From NCBI GenBank assembly GCA_964531325.1, contig CAZHCW010000012.1, positions 75,960-139,959 on the forward strand: a stretch of DNA of 64,000 nt, given 5' to 3'. The translations under genes were made by a program, and so were the position numbers. The notes under the pieces are model-generated. The model had not been told where the DNA came from. It searched no databases and saw only the letters and a program-made list of their open reading frames with translations. Positions 44,945-53,363 of the stretch are shown in pieces (positions within the stretch are counted from its first letter, which is position 1; each line of letters opens with the position of its first letter). This DNA is from UTCHB3 sp964531325. GTDB lineage: Bacteria > Bacteroidota > Ignavibacteria > Ignavibacteriales > Ignavibacteriaceae.

Positions 44945-45913
44945 TCAAAATTTGATGGTTGCGTCTGCGGGCATACCATCTTTCAACTCATTATTCTGAT
45001 TTTTAACTCTGATTTTTACTTCGTACACAAGCCGTGTTCTCTCATCCTCGGTCTGAATGTTTTTAGGTGTAAAAGCAGCTTCAGGCGAAATAAAGACGAC
45101 TTTACCGGAATACAATTTGTTTGGGTAACTGTCGATTTTTACATCTGCCGACTGTCCGGTTTTCACCTTTCCAAGGTCGGTCTCCTGCACATACACGATA
45201 AGATCCAACTCATTTGTTGCAGAAATTTTTACCAGGGACGACATTGCTCCTGCCATCTCTCCTTTCCTGAAGTATTTTTTTACGATAGTGCCATTGATAG
45301 GGGAGATGATGTAACATTTATCTATACTGTTTCTGAGAATATCTGCACCAACCGCAGCCTCTTTTTTTCTTGCCAGTGCAGATTTTAATTCTTCAGGACG
45401 AACAATCGTTTTAATTTTTTGCAGATTTTCATTCGCGGCGTTTAACTGTGATTTCAACAGTTTTACTTTTGTATCAATATCATCCAATTGTTTTTTTGTT
45501 ACTGAGCCTGAATTATGGAGGTTAAAAATTCGTTGATAATCAGACTCAGCAAGTTTCAGGTTGGTTTCCAACTGTGACTTCATTTCCTCGGCTTGTTTAA
45601 TGTCCTCTTTTCTGGCACCGTTTAGAAGCAGAGAGTATTGAGCATCAGCTCCGTCGATTAGAGCACCCATTTTCTGGAGTTGAAGTTGAAGATTGGAATC
45701 ATCAATTTTAACAACAGTATCATTCATTTTCACTTGATCACCTTCTTCAAAAGGGAAATTGAGAACAAGTCCCGGAGCTTGAGCAGCAAGAGTTACACTG
45801 ATTGCCTCCAAATTTCCGGAGACTTTTACACTCTTTGTATCCACTTCTTCTTTACAGCCTCCGATAATCAGTGAGATAAGACCTGATAGAACGAGAATTT
45901 TAATATTTCTCAT
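44945..45913 (-). CDS. HlyD/YbhG-like membrane-fusion lipoprotein
   Basis: 322 residues from ATG 45913 (GGAG 9 bases upstream); ATG at 45928 is an alternative. The signal ends LIIGGCKE, so the adaptor is lipid-anchored. It has the usual order: biotinyl-lipoyl-like half (VSGNLEAISVTLAAQAPGLV), alpha-helical hairpin (about 85-170), second lipoyl half (CYIISPINGTIVKKYFRKGE) and beta-barrel. It links the ABC permeases to the TolC-like duct. Its start overlaps the tetR gene by 14 bases. Confidence 0.92.
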   Translation of the reverse strand: MRNIKILVLSGLISLIIGGCKEEVDTKSVKVSGNLEAISVTLAAQAPGLVLNFPFEEGDQVKMNDTVVKIDDSNLQLQLQKMGALIDGADAQYSLLLNGARKEDIKQAEEMKSQLETNLKLAESDYQRIFNLHNSGSVTKKQLDDIDTKVKLLKSQLNAANENLQKIKTIVRPEELKSALARKKEAAVGADILRNSIDKCYIISPINGTIVKKYFRKGEMAGAMSSLVKISATNELDLIVYVQETDLGKVKTGQSADVKIDSYPNKLYSGKVVFISPEAAFTPKNIQTEDERTRLVYEVKIRVKNQNNELKDGMPADATIKF

Positions 45914-46532
45914 TTTGAAATACTCCATATAACATATTTGAAAATTCTTCTTTACCTTTTTCGGTAAGAATGGTACCTAACAAAAATTTATAAAAATGGC
46001 CCAGTGCCTGATTCATCGTAAATCCGGTTTCATCAAGAAATTCCTTTTTTAGGATCGATCTGATACCGGAGATGAAAATCGTGACAACGAGTGCCACAGG
46101 GGCATCCCTCACATAACCTTCCTCAACTCCCTGATTGAATATTTTTGGAATAACTTTTCGCATCATTCCACCTCTGAAGTTGTCAAATTCTTTCCAAAGA
46201 GCGGGCAAGTCATTCTGAATATCTACAAGGAATTGATTTGAGATATTCGACGATTCCTTTAACATGTGTCTTAGAATCAGAACCAATTTAACAACTGAAG
46301 GATTATCACTTTGTGAAACCCCGGTTACGAAACCTGAGGCTGAGACCATAAAAGTTTGAAATGCAGCTTCAACAAGTTCTTCCTTCGATCCGTAGTATTT
46401 ATAAATTGTTTTTTTACTGATTCGAAGTCCCGAGGCGATATCATCCATCGATATTTTTGAAAATCCGTGTTGTCTATAATTACTGAAAGCAAATTCGGCT
46501 ATTTTTTGTTTTTGTTGTTCTTGTTTTGTCAT
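45900..46532 (-). CDS. TetR family transcriptional regulator of the efflux operon
   Basis: 210 residues with the N-terminal TetR helix-turn-helix (FSKISMDDIASGLRISKKTIYKYYGSKEELVEAAF, about 24-58) and a variable ligand-binding C-terminal domain. As first gene of the operon, overlapping the next gene, it most likely represses its own transcript and releases it when an exported compound binds. The two 29-bp palindromes directly upstream (46533-46602) are the likely operators. Ligand unknown. Confidence 0.93.
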   Translation of the reverse strand: MTKQEQQKQKIAEFAFSNYRQHGFSKISMDDIASGLRISKKTIYKYYGSKEELVEAAFQTFMVSASGFVTGVSQSDNPSVVKLVLILRHMLKESSNISNQFLVDIQNDLPALWKEFDNFRGGMMRKVIPKIFNQGVEEGYVRDAPVALVVTIFISGIRSILKKEFLDETGFTMNQALGHFYKFLLGTILTEKGKEEFSNMLYGVFQNEKY

Positions 46533-46602
46533 GGAAACTAAAAGTTAATAATGTGGTTTCTAAATTAGTAAAAGGAAACTTAAAAAGCAATAGACAGTTT
46601 CC
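46533..46602 (-). promoter_or_regulatory. Two 29-bp palindromic TetR operator candidates
   Basis: Site 1 at 46533-46561 and site 2 at 46574-46602 both read GGAAACT at one end and GTTTCY at the other, with a 17-base A/T-rich spacer between 6-base arms. Their starts are 41 bases apart, close to four helical turns, so two dimers would bind the same face. Site 1 touches the tetR start codon. Identification with the adjacent repressor is inference. Confidence 0.7.
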
Positions 46603-46666
46603 ATTTTTTTTAATTTAATTAAAAATTATTTAAAGTTGAATCGAAGCAAGGAGTAAAAGGTTAAAT

Positions 46667-47560
46667 TTGATCATTTATTTTTCTCTTTTTTACAGGAAAA
46701 GTTTGGAAGGTTCATACCACAAAAAAGGCATAATAGCAGTTGTAATTGCAGCACTCCTCTGGAGCACCGGAGGGTTGTTTATTAAACTGATTACTTTGAA
46801 TTCGTTGCAATTATCATTTTTCCGATCACTTTTTGCCGGGCTGGTAATTCTTGCCTTGTTCAGGAAGGATGCGTTAAAGTTTAATAGATGGTCGATAATG
46901 ACCGGGTTGTTTTATGCAGGCGTGCTTGTCTTTTTTGTAATGGCAACCAAACTGACTACCGCAGCCAATGCAATATTTTTGCAATACACTGCCCCGATTT
47001 ATGTCCTCATTTTGGAACCACTTCTGTTAAAGACGAAATTTGAGCGATTAAATCTGATTACCATAGTTTTTTGTTTTGCAGGGATGGCTCTTTTTTTTGT
47101 CGGTAAATTATCACCAGGAGATATTGAGGGAAACTCATTTGCTCTCGTCTCCGGACTTTGTCTTACAGGGATGTTTCTGGGAATGAGGAAATCGGGGGAG
47201 GAGTTTAAATGGAGCACTATATTTTATGGTAATTTTTTTGTAGCACTTTTTACTTCGTTTTCGATGCTTGAAATTACCGCACTTGGTTCATCAGACCTTT
47301 TGATGGTAGGATATCTCGGTATTTTCCAAATCGGAATTGCTTATGTAATTTTCAGCTATGGGATCAACAAGGTTGAAGCAATAGAAGCTTCACTTCTTGC
47401 AATGATTGAGCCTGTGCTTAATCCCGTTTGGGTTTTAATCGGCTACGGGGAGACACCTTCTTCATTTGCCATTGCAGGGGGGGTGATTATTGTTTCTGCA
47501 ATTGCGCTTAGGACAGTGATGGTTGAGAGAAGAAGACGACGGAAACTGGTGATTGGATAG
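46667..47560 (+). CDS. EamA/DMT family transporter
   Basis: 297 residues with ten predicted membrane segments in two EamA repeats (about 22-145 and 160-290). Visible features are LLWSTGGLFIKLI in the first repeat and AIEASLLAMIEPVLNPVWVLIGYGE in the second, which carries the family Glu-Pro motif. The start is TTG at 46667 with AAGGAG 14 bases before it. The basic C-terminus (ERRRRRK) faces the cytoplasm. It probably exports metabolites or amino acids; substrate unknown. It is divergent from tetR, so the tetR operators may also affect it. Confidence 0.88.
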   Translation: MIIYFSLFYRKSLEGSYHKKGIIAVVIAALLWSTGGLFIKLITLNSLQLSFFRSLFAGLVILALFRKDALKFNRWSIMTGLFYAGVLVFFVMATKLTTAANAIFLQYTAPIYVLILEPLLLKTKFERLNLITIVFCFAGMALFFVGKLSPGDIEGNSFALVSGLCLTGMFLGMRKSGEEFKWSTIFYGNFFVALFTSFSMLEITALGSSDLLMVGYLGIFQIGIAYVIFSYGINKVEAIEASLLAMIEPVLNPVWVLIGYGETPSSFAIAGGVIIVSAIALRTVMVERRRRRKLVIG

Positions 47561-47569
47561 AGAACGCAG

Positions 47570-47660
47570 ATACACGCTGATTAAACAGATTTTCGCAGAG
47601 AGGATTAAAATAATAGTTCCACGGATTTAACGGATTGAACACGGATTTTCACGGATAGGA
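47570..47660. repeat. Intergenic repeat of the CACGGATTT family
   Basis: Steps of CGGATT and ACGGATTT with CAGATTTT, including ATAGTTCCACGGATTT (47613-47628), identical to 1589-1604. It fills most of the space between the DMT gene and pdxH, which has no gene. Confidence 0.7.
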
Positions 47661-47747
47661 ATTATGAATTAGTTTCACCTCCCGACAGTAGGGAACAGTT
47701 TCTATGAATGGTGGGTCAGCCCTCCCGGCGTTGCAGGCATGGGTTAA

Positions 47748-48404
47748 TTAAGGAGATAGTCTTTCAATTTTCCAGTTGTCTTCATCGAGTTTTGTATAGA
47801 GGAATCTATCGTGAAGACGATTTGGTCGGCCTTGCCAGAATTCAATTTTTGAGGGGACAACCTGGTATCCACCCCAAAACGGGGGAAGTGGTATCTCACT
47901 ATCTTTAAACTTCTTTTTCATTTCTCTAAATTTCCTTTCGAGATATTGTCTTGAAGGCACCACTTCACTCTGGTTTGATGCCCAGGCTCCGATTTGAGAA
48001 TCCACCGGTCTGCTATTGAAATAATAGAGAGATTCTTCAGTTGGCAGGATAAGAGCTTTACCGGTTATTCTTACCTGTCTTTCAAGATCAAGCCATAAAA
48101 AAAGCAGACTCACATTGTTGTTTTCCTTAATATGTAAGCCTTTTTCACTGCTGTAATTAGTATAAAAATGGAAAGATTCCTCGTCAAGCCCTTTAAGCAG
48201 AACTGTTCTTGAAGCAGGAACACCATCAGGAGCGACTGTAGAGAGGACCATCGCATTTGGTTCTGTAATTTCAGCTGCAAGTGCTTCACCAAACCAAATG
48301 GAAAACTGAGTTATCGGATCATCCTGTAAATCAGAAAGATCGAGTCCTTTTCGTTGATAATTTTTTCGTAAAGCTGCTATATATCTGTTATCGTGAAATG
48401 ACAT
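47748..48404 (-). CDS. pdxH: Pyridoxamine/pyridoxine 5'-phosphate oxidase
   Basis: An FMN-dependent enzyme making pyridoxal 5'-phosphate in B6 synthesis and salvage. 218 residues with FMN/substrate blocks AMVLSTVAPDGVPASRTVLLKGLD, FYTNYSSEKG, RQVRITGKA, DSQIGAWASNQSEV, PPFWGGYQVVPSKIEFWQGRPNRLHDR and the C-terminal IERLSP. The start at ATG 48404 (AGAGGAA before it) gives the standard length; the frame is open further upstream but adds non-homologous residues overlapping the next gene. Divergent from kgd across 133 bases. Confidence 0.97.
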   Translation of the reverse strand: MSFHDNRYIAALRKNYQRKGLDLSDLQDDPITQFSIWFGEALAAEITEPNAMVLSTVAPDGVPASRTVLLKGLDEESFHFYTNYSSEKGLHIKENNNVSLLFLWLDLERQVRITGKALILPTEESLYYFNSRPVDSQIGAWASNQSEVVPSRQYLERKFREMKKKFKDSEIPLPPFWGGYQVVPSKIEFWQGRPNRLHDRFLYTKLDEDNWKIERLSP

Positions 48405-48537
48405 TTTATTAGTTCCTCTAATTTGATTACTTTTCCTGATTAGATTTTTTGTTCTTGTGTTAAGAGGGCATTCTGCACTACGGGAACAAAGAAAATCAAA
48501 ACGCCATTCAAAAAATAACAAGAGTATCGTAAAAATT

Positions 48538-51500
48538 ATGAGTGAAAACGGTTCACCTATGGACAAGCAACAATTTATTGAACATTTTGGATCGAACAGT
48601 TGGTTCGTTGAATCTTTATATGAAGAATATAAAGAGAATCCGGGTACGGTTCCCGAGCAATGGAAAAGATATTTCAAAGGAGAAATTTCAGCAAGTGAAG
48701 TTTCTCAAGTTGAAACTTCAGACAAATCTTCTGCAACAAAAACGCCGTCACCTGCAAAGAGTTTTCCAATGCCTCAACCACTTACGGGCGATACCACCAG
48801 GGTAATAGCAGGTGGAGCAGCAAAAATTCTGCAGAACATGGAGGCGTCACTTACAATTCCTACAGCTACTTCACTAAGGACGATACCGGTGAAGATTCTC
48901 GAAGAGAACCGAATGTTGATAAATTCCTACCTTTCAAAAATTAAAGGTGGAAAGATATCATTCACCCATATAATTGGTTGGGCAATCGTTCAGGCAACAA
49001 AGCTTTACCCCACCATGAATAATGCGTACTCGGAATTGGATGGTAAACCGGTTGTCATACAAAGAGGATCAATTAATCTTGGTCTTGCAATTGATGTTGA
49101 AAGAAAGGACGGAAGCCGAAACCTGATGGTTCCCAACATCAAGAATGCTGATCAGATGGATTTTAAGAAATTCTACGATACATACGAGGATTTGGTAAAA
49201 AGGAGCAGATCCGGGCAAATTGACCCGTCTGAATTTATGGGAACAACCCTTTCCCTTACAAATCCGGGAACAATTGGTACAATCTCATCAACGCCAAAAT
49301 TGATGCTCGGGCAGGGCACAATTATCGCCACAGGCGCAATACAGTATTCATCGGAATATATTGCCATGTCGCCCGAGACAATATCTAATCTTGGAATAAG
49401 CAAAATCCTGACAATTACGAGCACTTATGACCACAGAATAATTCAGGGTGCAGAGTCGGGGCTCTTCCTCAAGAAGATTAGTGAAATGATTTCCGGCGAA
49501 GATGATTTTTATGAGATCATTTTCGACAGTCTTAAAATCCCGTACAAACCACATAAGTGGCAAAGTGACCTGGTTCCGTCATTCAGTGGTGGAAATGCCA
49601 ATTACGAAGAGATTGCCAAACAGGGCAGAGTAAGACAGATGATCAACATGTTCAGGGTTCGGGGGCATCTGATCGCTACAACTGATCCGTTAGGAAAAAA
49701 CACAACATATCATCATGAACTTGATCCATCGTTCTACCAGCTTACTGTTTGGGATTTGGACAGACCGTTTCTTACTCATGATTTTGGTGGATACAAAACT
49801 GCCACTCTTAGAAAGATTTTGGATAAACTTCAGCGAACATATTGCGAAAATATTGGGGTTGAATATATGCATATTCAATCAAGTGATGAAAAGGCATGGC
49901 TTCAGAACAAAATGGAGCCTGTGGAAAACAAACCAAATCATGATGCAGCCACTAAAAAACAGATTTTGAATAAATTGATCGAAGCCGAGGGATTTGAACA
50001 TTTTATTCATACAAAATTTGTCGGGCATAAAAGATTTTCGCTCGAGGGTCTTGAATCTACAATACCGGCACTCGACCATTTGTTAACGATTGCAGCCGAC
50101 AATAATGTTAAAGAAATTGTGCTTGGAATGGCACATCGGGGCAGATTAAATGTTCTTACCAACATCGTTGGGAAGGCTTACGACTCAATTCTCTCTGAGT
50201 TTGAGGATATAATTGATCCAAATTCTTATGCCGGCTCAGGCGATGTAAAATATCACCTTGGTGCATATAACAAAGTAAAAACCCGTTTCAGAAAAGAAAT
50301 TGCTGTGTCGATTGCTTCAAATCCGAGTCACCTCGAATGGGTAAACCCTGTTGTCGAGGGGATTGTGAGAGCTAAACAGACACGGAGCAACGACCTCGAG
50401 AGAAATCACATAATTCCTGTTCTTCTTCATGGTGATTCTGCTTTTGCAGGTCAGGGAGTGGTAGGGGAGACTATTAATCTCTCTCAGCTCGCCGGCTACA
50501 AAACCGGCGGAACCATTCACATAATCACAAATAATCAGATTGGTTTTACAACCACTCCCGACGAGGCTCGTTCATCGGTTTACGCAACGGATGTGGCTAA
50601 AATTGTTCAAGCGCCCATCTTCCATGTGAATGGTGATGATCCTGAGGCTGTTCTACACGCTATAAGGATTTCATTTGAGTATCGCCAGAAATTTGACAAA
50701 GATGTGGTGGTAGATATTGTTGGGTATAGAAGGCACGGTCATAACGAAGGAGACGATCCCGGTTACACTCAACCAATACTGTACGCAAAAATAAAACAAC
50801 ATCCATCTGTTACAAAGATTTACGGAAAAAAACTTATTAGCGAGGGAGTAATCACTGAGGACGAACTTGCACAGATGGAGGCTGCATATAATCAAAAACT
50901 TGAGAATGCACTTCAAATAGTTGCAAGGAAAAAGATTGAATTTAAAATTGATATTCCTTTCGCTCTGCATACAGAACAAATTCAAATTGCAAAAAAGAGC
51001 CATGAAACAGCAATATCTGAAGATGAATTTAAAGAACTGCTGATAAAAGGTTCATCTCTTCCTGAAGGATTTAATCTGCATCCCAAATTGGTTAAGTTTC
51101 TTGAAAAAAGGAAAGACCTTGCCAATTCAACTGACGGGCTTGCTGACTGGGCGACCGCCGAATTCCTTGCCTTTGCATCATTATTAAAAGAGGGAAGTCC
51201 TGTAAGGTTAAGCGGTCAGGATTGTGTACGCGGAACATTTACACAACGCCACATGGCATTTACTGATGTGGTAAACGGGCATCAATATTTCCCTATTAAC
51301 CACATGTATCCAAACCAGGCAAGAGCCGAAATTCTTGATAGTTTGCTTTCAGAAGCCGCCGTGATGGGTTTTGAGTATGGCTATAGCACTGCCGATCCAA
51401 TGTGTCTTGTTATTTGGGAAGCGCAGTTTGGCGATTTTGTTAACGGTGCGCAAATTATAATCGATAACTTTGTTGTTGTTTCCAAAGAGAAATGGGATAC

Positions 51501-52173
51501 ACCTAATAATCTTGTGCTTCTTCTGCCCCATGGATTTGAGGGTCAGGGTCCGGAACATTCCAGTGCCCGGCTTGAAAGATTTCTGATCCTAAGCGCACAG
51601 GACAATATGGAAGTATGCCATCTATCCGATCCGGCAAACTATTTCCATCTTTTGCGTCGTCAGATGAAAAAGGATGTATTAAGACCACTGGTTGTTATGT
51701 CTCCAAAAAGCCTTTTGCGACTTCCTGAAGCCAGATCACCCAAAGAACACTTTCTTACAGGAACATTCAAAGAGTTCCTCGACGACACTTCCGGAATAGA
51801 AAAAAGCAAGGTTAAGAAAGTACTTCTGACCAGCGGTAAAATCTATTATGAACTGGATAAATACAGAAAAACTTCCGGTGCCACAGATGTAGCAATCATC
51901 CGAATTGAACAACTGTATCCATTTGAAGGTGAGATGTTAAGTGAAATACTTTCGGCATATACCGGAATGGAAGAGCTGTTATGGGTTCAAGAAGAACCAC
52001 GAAACATGGGAGCATGGAATTTCCTGAGACCAAGATTGTATGACATCGTGAATTCGGGCATGAAAATTCAATATGTCGGCAGACCAGAAAGTGCGAGCCC
52101 GGCAGTTGGATCAGCCAAACTCGCGGCAAGACAACAGGAAGCAATTATAAGAACTGCCTTTACGATGTTGTAA
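48538..52173 (+). CDS. kgd: Multifunctional 2-oxoglutarate dehydrogenase (fused E2 catalytic domain and E1)
   Basis: 1211 residues from ATG 48538. An N-terminal OGDH helix (FGSNSWFVESLYEEYKENPG) is followed by a Pro-rich linker. The E2 acyltransferase core (about 90-330) has the active-site motif TYDHRIIQGAESG near 298. The E1 part (380 to end) has MAHRGRLNVL, SNPSHLEWVNPVVEG, the TPP motif HGDSAFAGQGVVGE near 631 and ITNNQIGFTT. The order and size match Kgd/KGD of actinobacteria (about 1227 residues), including the lack of a lipoyl domain. It decarboxylates 2-oxoglutarate and transfers succinyl groups in the TCA cycle, using a lipoyl domain supplied elsewhere. Confidence 0.95.
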   Translation: MSENGSPMDKQQFIEHFGSNSWFVESLYEEYKENPGTVPEQWKRYFKGEISASEVSQVETSDKSSATKTPSPAKSFPMPQPLTGDTTRVIAGGAAKILQNMEASLTIPTATSLRTIPVKILEENRMLINSYLSKIKGGKISFTHIIGWAIVQATKLYPTMNNAYSELDGKPVVIQRGSINLGLAIDVERKDGSRNLMVPNIKNADQMDFKKFYDTYEDLVKRSRSGQIDPSEFMGTTLSLTNPGTIGTISSTPKLMLGQGTIIATGAIQYSSEYIAMSPETISNLGISKILTITSTYDHRIIQGAESGLFLKKISEMISGEDDFYEIIFDSLKIPYKPHKWQSDLVPSFSGGNANYEEIAKQGRVRQMINMFRVRGHLIATTDPLGKNTTYHHELDPSFYQLTVWDLDRPFLTHDFGGYKTATLRKILDKLQRTYCENIGVEYMHIQSSDEKAWLQNKMEPVENKPNHDAATKKQILNKLIEAEGFEHFIHTKFVGHKRFSLEGLESTIPALDHLLTIAADNNVKEIVLGMAHRGRLNVLTNIVGKAYDSILSEFEDIIDPNSYAGSGDVKYHLGAYNKVKTRFRKEIAVSIASNPSHLEWVNPVVEGIVRAKQTRSNDLERNHIIPVLLHGDSAFAGQGVVGETINLSQLAGYKTGGTIHIITNNQIGFTTTPDEARSSVYATDVAKIVQAPIFHVNGDDPEAVLHAIRISFEYRQKFDKDVVVDIVGYRRHGHNEGDDPGYTQPILYAKIKQHPSVTKIYGKKLISEGVITEDELAQMEAAYNQKLENALQIVARKKIEFKIDIPFALHTEQIQIAKKSHETAISEDEFKELLIKGSSLPEGFNLHPKLVKFLEKRKDLANSTDGLADWATAEFLAFASLLKEGSPVRLSGQDCVRGTFTQRHMAFTDVVNGHQYFPINHMYPNQARAEILDSLLSEAAVMGFEYGYSTADPMCLVIWEAQFGDFVNGAQIIIDNFVVVSKEKWDTPNNLVLLLPHGFEGQGPEHSSARLERFLILSAQDNMEVCHLSDPANYFHLLRRQMKKDVLRPLVVMSPKSLLRLPEARSPKEHFLTGTFKEFLDDTSGIEKSKVKKVLLTSGKIYYELDKYRKTSGATDVAIIRIEQLYPFEGEMLSEILSAYTGMEELLWVQEEPRNMGAWNFLRPRLYDIVNSGMKIQYVGRPESASPAVGSAKLAARQQEAIIRTAFTML

Positions 52174-52195
52174 TTGACATAGTGAAACTTTATTT

Positions 52196-52300
52196 CTTAA
52201 TACCAATTTGTTCATCAACGCATTTGCAGCTCCTGAAGCATTGAAGAAATATGAAAAAGAACTTGACTATATCTTCAAAAATATCAAACCTGTAAAGTAA
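52196..52300 (+). pseudogene. Short C-terminal gene remnant
   Basis: About 34 codons are open from an in-frame TGA at 52175 to TAA at 52298, reading NLFINAFAAPEALKKYEKE then LDYIFKNIKPVK. There is no start or ribosome site; the composition is protein-like. It may be the tail of a gene cut away before the tRNA-Val locus was rearranged. Family not recognised. Confidence 0.35.
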
Positions 52301-52320
52301 TTCACAGTAAAATTTGGTTA

Positions 52321-52358
52321 AAACCGGATAGTCTTAATTGGCGATCCGGTTTTTTTTT
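52321..52358 (+). terminator. Rho-independent terminator at the left island end
   Basis: A 9-bp stem AAACCGGAT / ATCCGGTTT followed by a long T-run. It would also serve leftward transcription from an uninterrupted tRNA-Val gene. Confidence 0.88.
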
Positions 52359-52376
52359 GTGGGCGTTCAGGGATTC
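52353..52376. repeat. Left direct repeat (attL candidate): remnant of tRNA-Val 3' end
   Basis: Identical over 24 bases to 63925-63948: six T and then GTGGGCGTTCAGGGATTC. The 17 bases 52360-52376 equal the last 17 bases of the tRNA-Val gene. Similarity stops abruptly after 52376, where a small palindrome GCTTTTG-CAAAAGC (52389-52403) follows. Confidence 0.75.
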
Positions 52377-52564
52377 TTCCGGAGGGATGCTTTTGGCAAA
52401 AGCCAGAGACCCTATGATTTAACCGGTTTCTATACTCAATTTCAAAACCATAATAAGGTAAAGTTGTTAAAAACATTTTTTTGTATATTTGGATATTCAA
52501 AGCATTGCATTTAAGAACAAGAATATAAATCAAAAAGCATATTGATAGTACAGAAGATGTGCAT

Positions 52565-52924
52565 ATGAACACCGACATTACAATCGATAATTCACAAGTC
52601 AGAGACCTGTTGGATACCATAATTCCAAAAATTGTGGAGGAAGTGTCTCCACAAAAGATAATTTTGTTTGGTTCTGCAGCCAGAGCAGAATCGGAAAAAT
52701 ATAATGATATTGATTTGTTAATTGTTGTTAATGATGGTATTCACAGAAGACATACTGCACAACACCTTTATCAAAAAGTCAGGAGTGGAGCAGTCCCAAT
52801 CGATTTTGTTGTTGCAACGGAGACCGATATTGATCTCTACAGGTCAGTAAAGGGTTATATCTATTTCGCAGCATTGAAAGAAGGGATTACACTTTATGAA
52901 CGACAAAAATGTGGAATTTGCTAA
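52565..52924 (+). CDS. MNT-type minimal nucleotidyltransferase
   Basis: 119 residues with the complete small nucleotidyltransferase active site: Gly36-Ser37 in LFGSAARAE, Asp48-x-Asp50 in YNDIDLLIV, third acid Asp80 in PIDFVV. Such MNT proteins normally pair with a HEPN toxin encoded just downstream and neutralise it by AMPylation. Here the downstream HEPN frame is cut after 17 codons and another nucleotidyltransferase begins. GTG at 52559 is an alternative start. A decayed second copy of this gene lies at 63331-63735. Confidence 0.88.
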   Translation: MNTDITIDNSQVRDLLDTIIPKIVEEVSPQKIILFGSAARAESEKYNDIDLLIVVNDGIHRRHTAQHLYQKVRSGAVPIDFVVATETDIDLYRSVKGYIYFAALKEGITLYERQKCGIC

Positions 52925-52949
52925 ATGGATAATGAAACAATCTCATTAA
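52896..52949 (+). pseudogene. Remnant 5' end of a HEPN-domain toxin gene
   Basis: ATG at 52896 opens a frame reading MNDKNVEFAKWIMKQSH before a stop at 52947. This is the usual start of HEPN proteins encoded after an MNT gene, in the usual overlapping position. The rest of the HEPN domain is absent, replaced by the second nucleotidyltransferase. A similar short frame (MNDNNENVKRLV) follows the decayed copy at 63719. Confidence 0.55.
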
Positions 52950-53233
52950 TTGAACAATACATAATAAAGGTCAAACAAAGTTTCAGTCCAAAGTATATTA
53001 TTTTGTTTGGTTCACACTCGAGGGGGGAGCAGAAGGAATTTAGCGACATTGACATTGCAGTGGTCTTTGACAAGTACGAGGGGGAAAATATATTGGATGA
53101 TAACGCTTTTTTATTCCGTTTAGCTTGGGAAGTGGACTCACGAATTGAACCCGTAATCCTGTCGCTTGAAAATGATAACAGTGGCTTTGCAGAATCTGTT
53201 GTCAAGAATGGTAAAATTCTTTATGCTGCTTAA
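52925..53233 (+). CDS. Second MNT-type nucleotidyltransferase
   Basis: 102 residues: Gly29-Ser30 in LFGSHSRGEQ, Asp41-x-Asp43 in FSDIDIAVVF, and a likely third acid Glu75 in RIEPVIL. The sequence is clearly different from its upstream neighbour, so this is not a simple tandem duplication. Its ATG directly follows the upstream stop. Two nucleotidyltransferases without a HEPN partner is an unusual arrangement; it may have lost its toxin or act on another HEPN-like protein such as the one at 60445-61029. Confidence 0.88.
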   Translation: MDNETISLIEQYIIKVKQSFSPKYIILFGSHSRGEQKEFSDIDIAVVFDKYEGENILDDNAFLFRLAWEVDSRIEPVILSLENDNSGFAESVVKNGKILYAA

Positions 53234-53363
53234 TCTATGAGGATCCCCCCTGAATTATTTGGTTAATATCCGCTAAAACTATAATTTGTAGTCAATATTA
53301 ATGATATTTTCTAATAGTTTTATAAGACTTTTCATTTTCAAAAAAATAGAAATTAAGTAGATA

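Noticed and set aside
48405..48677. Longer N-terminus for PdxH
   Set aside because: The extension would overlap the kgd start region and encodes non-homologous sequence; the standard start is at 48404.
50671..51003. Minus-strand frame inside kgd
   Set aside because: Antisense to conserved E1 sequence; Cys/Leu/Phe-rich shadow composition.
52318..52620. Minus-strand frame of 100 codons over the left island end
   Set aside because: It crosses a terminator, the tRNA-derived repeat and the MNT start; no domain or ribosome site.
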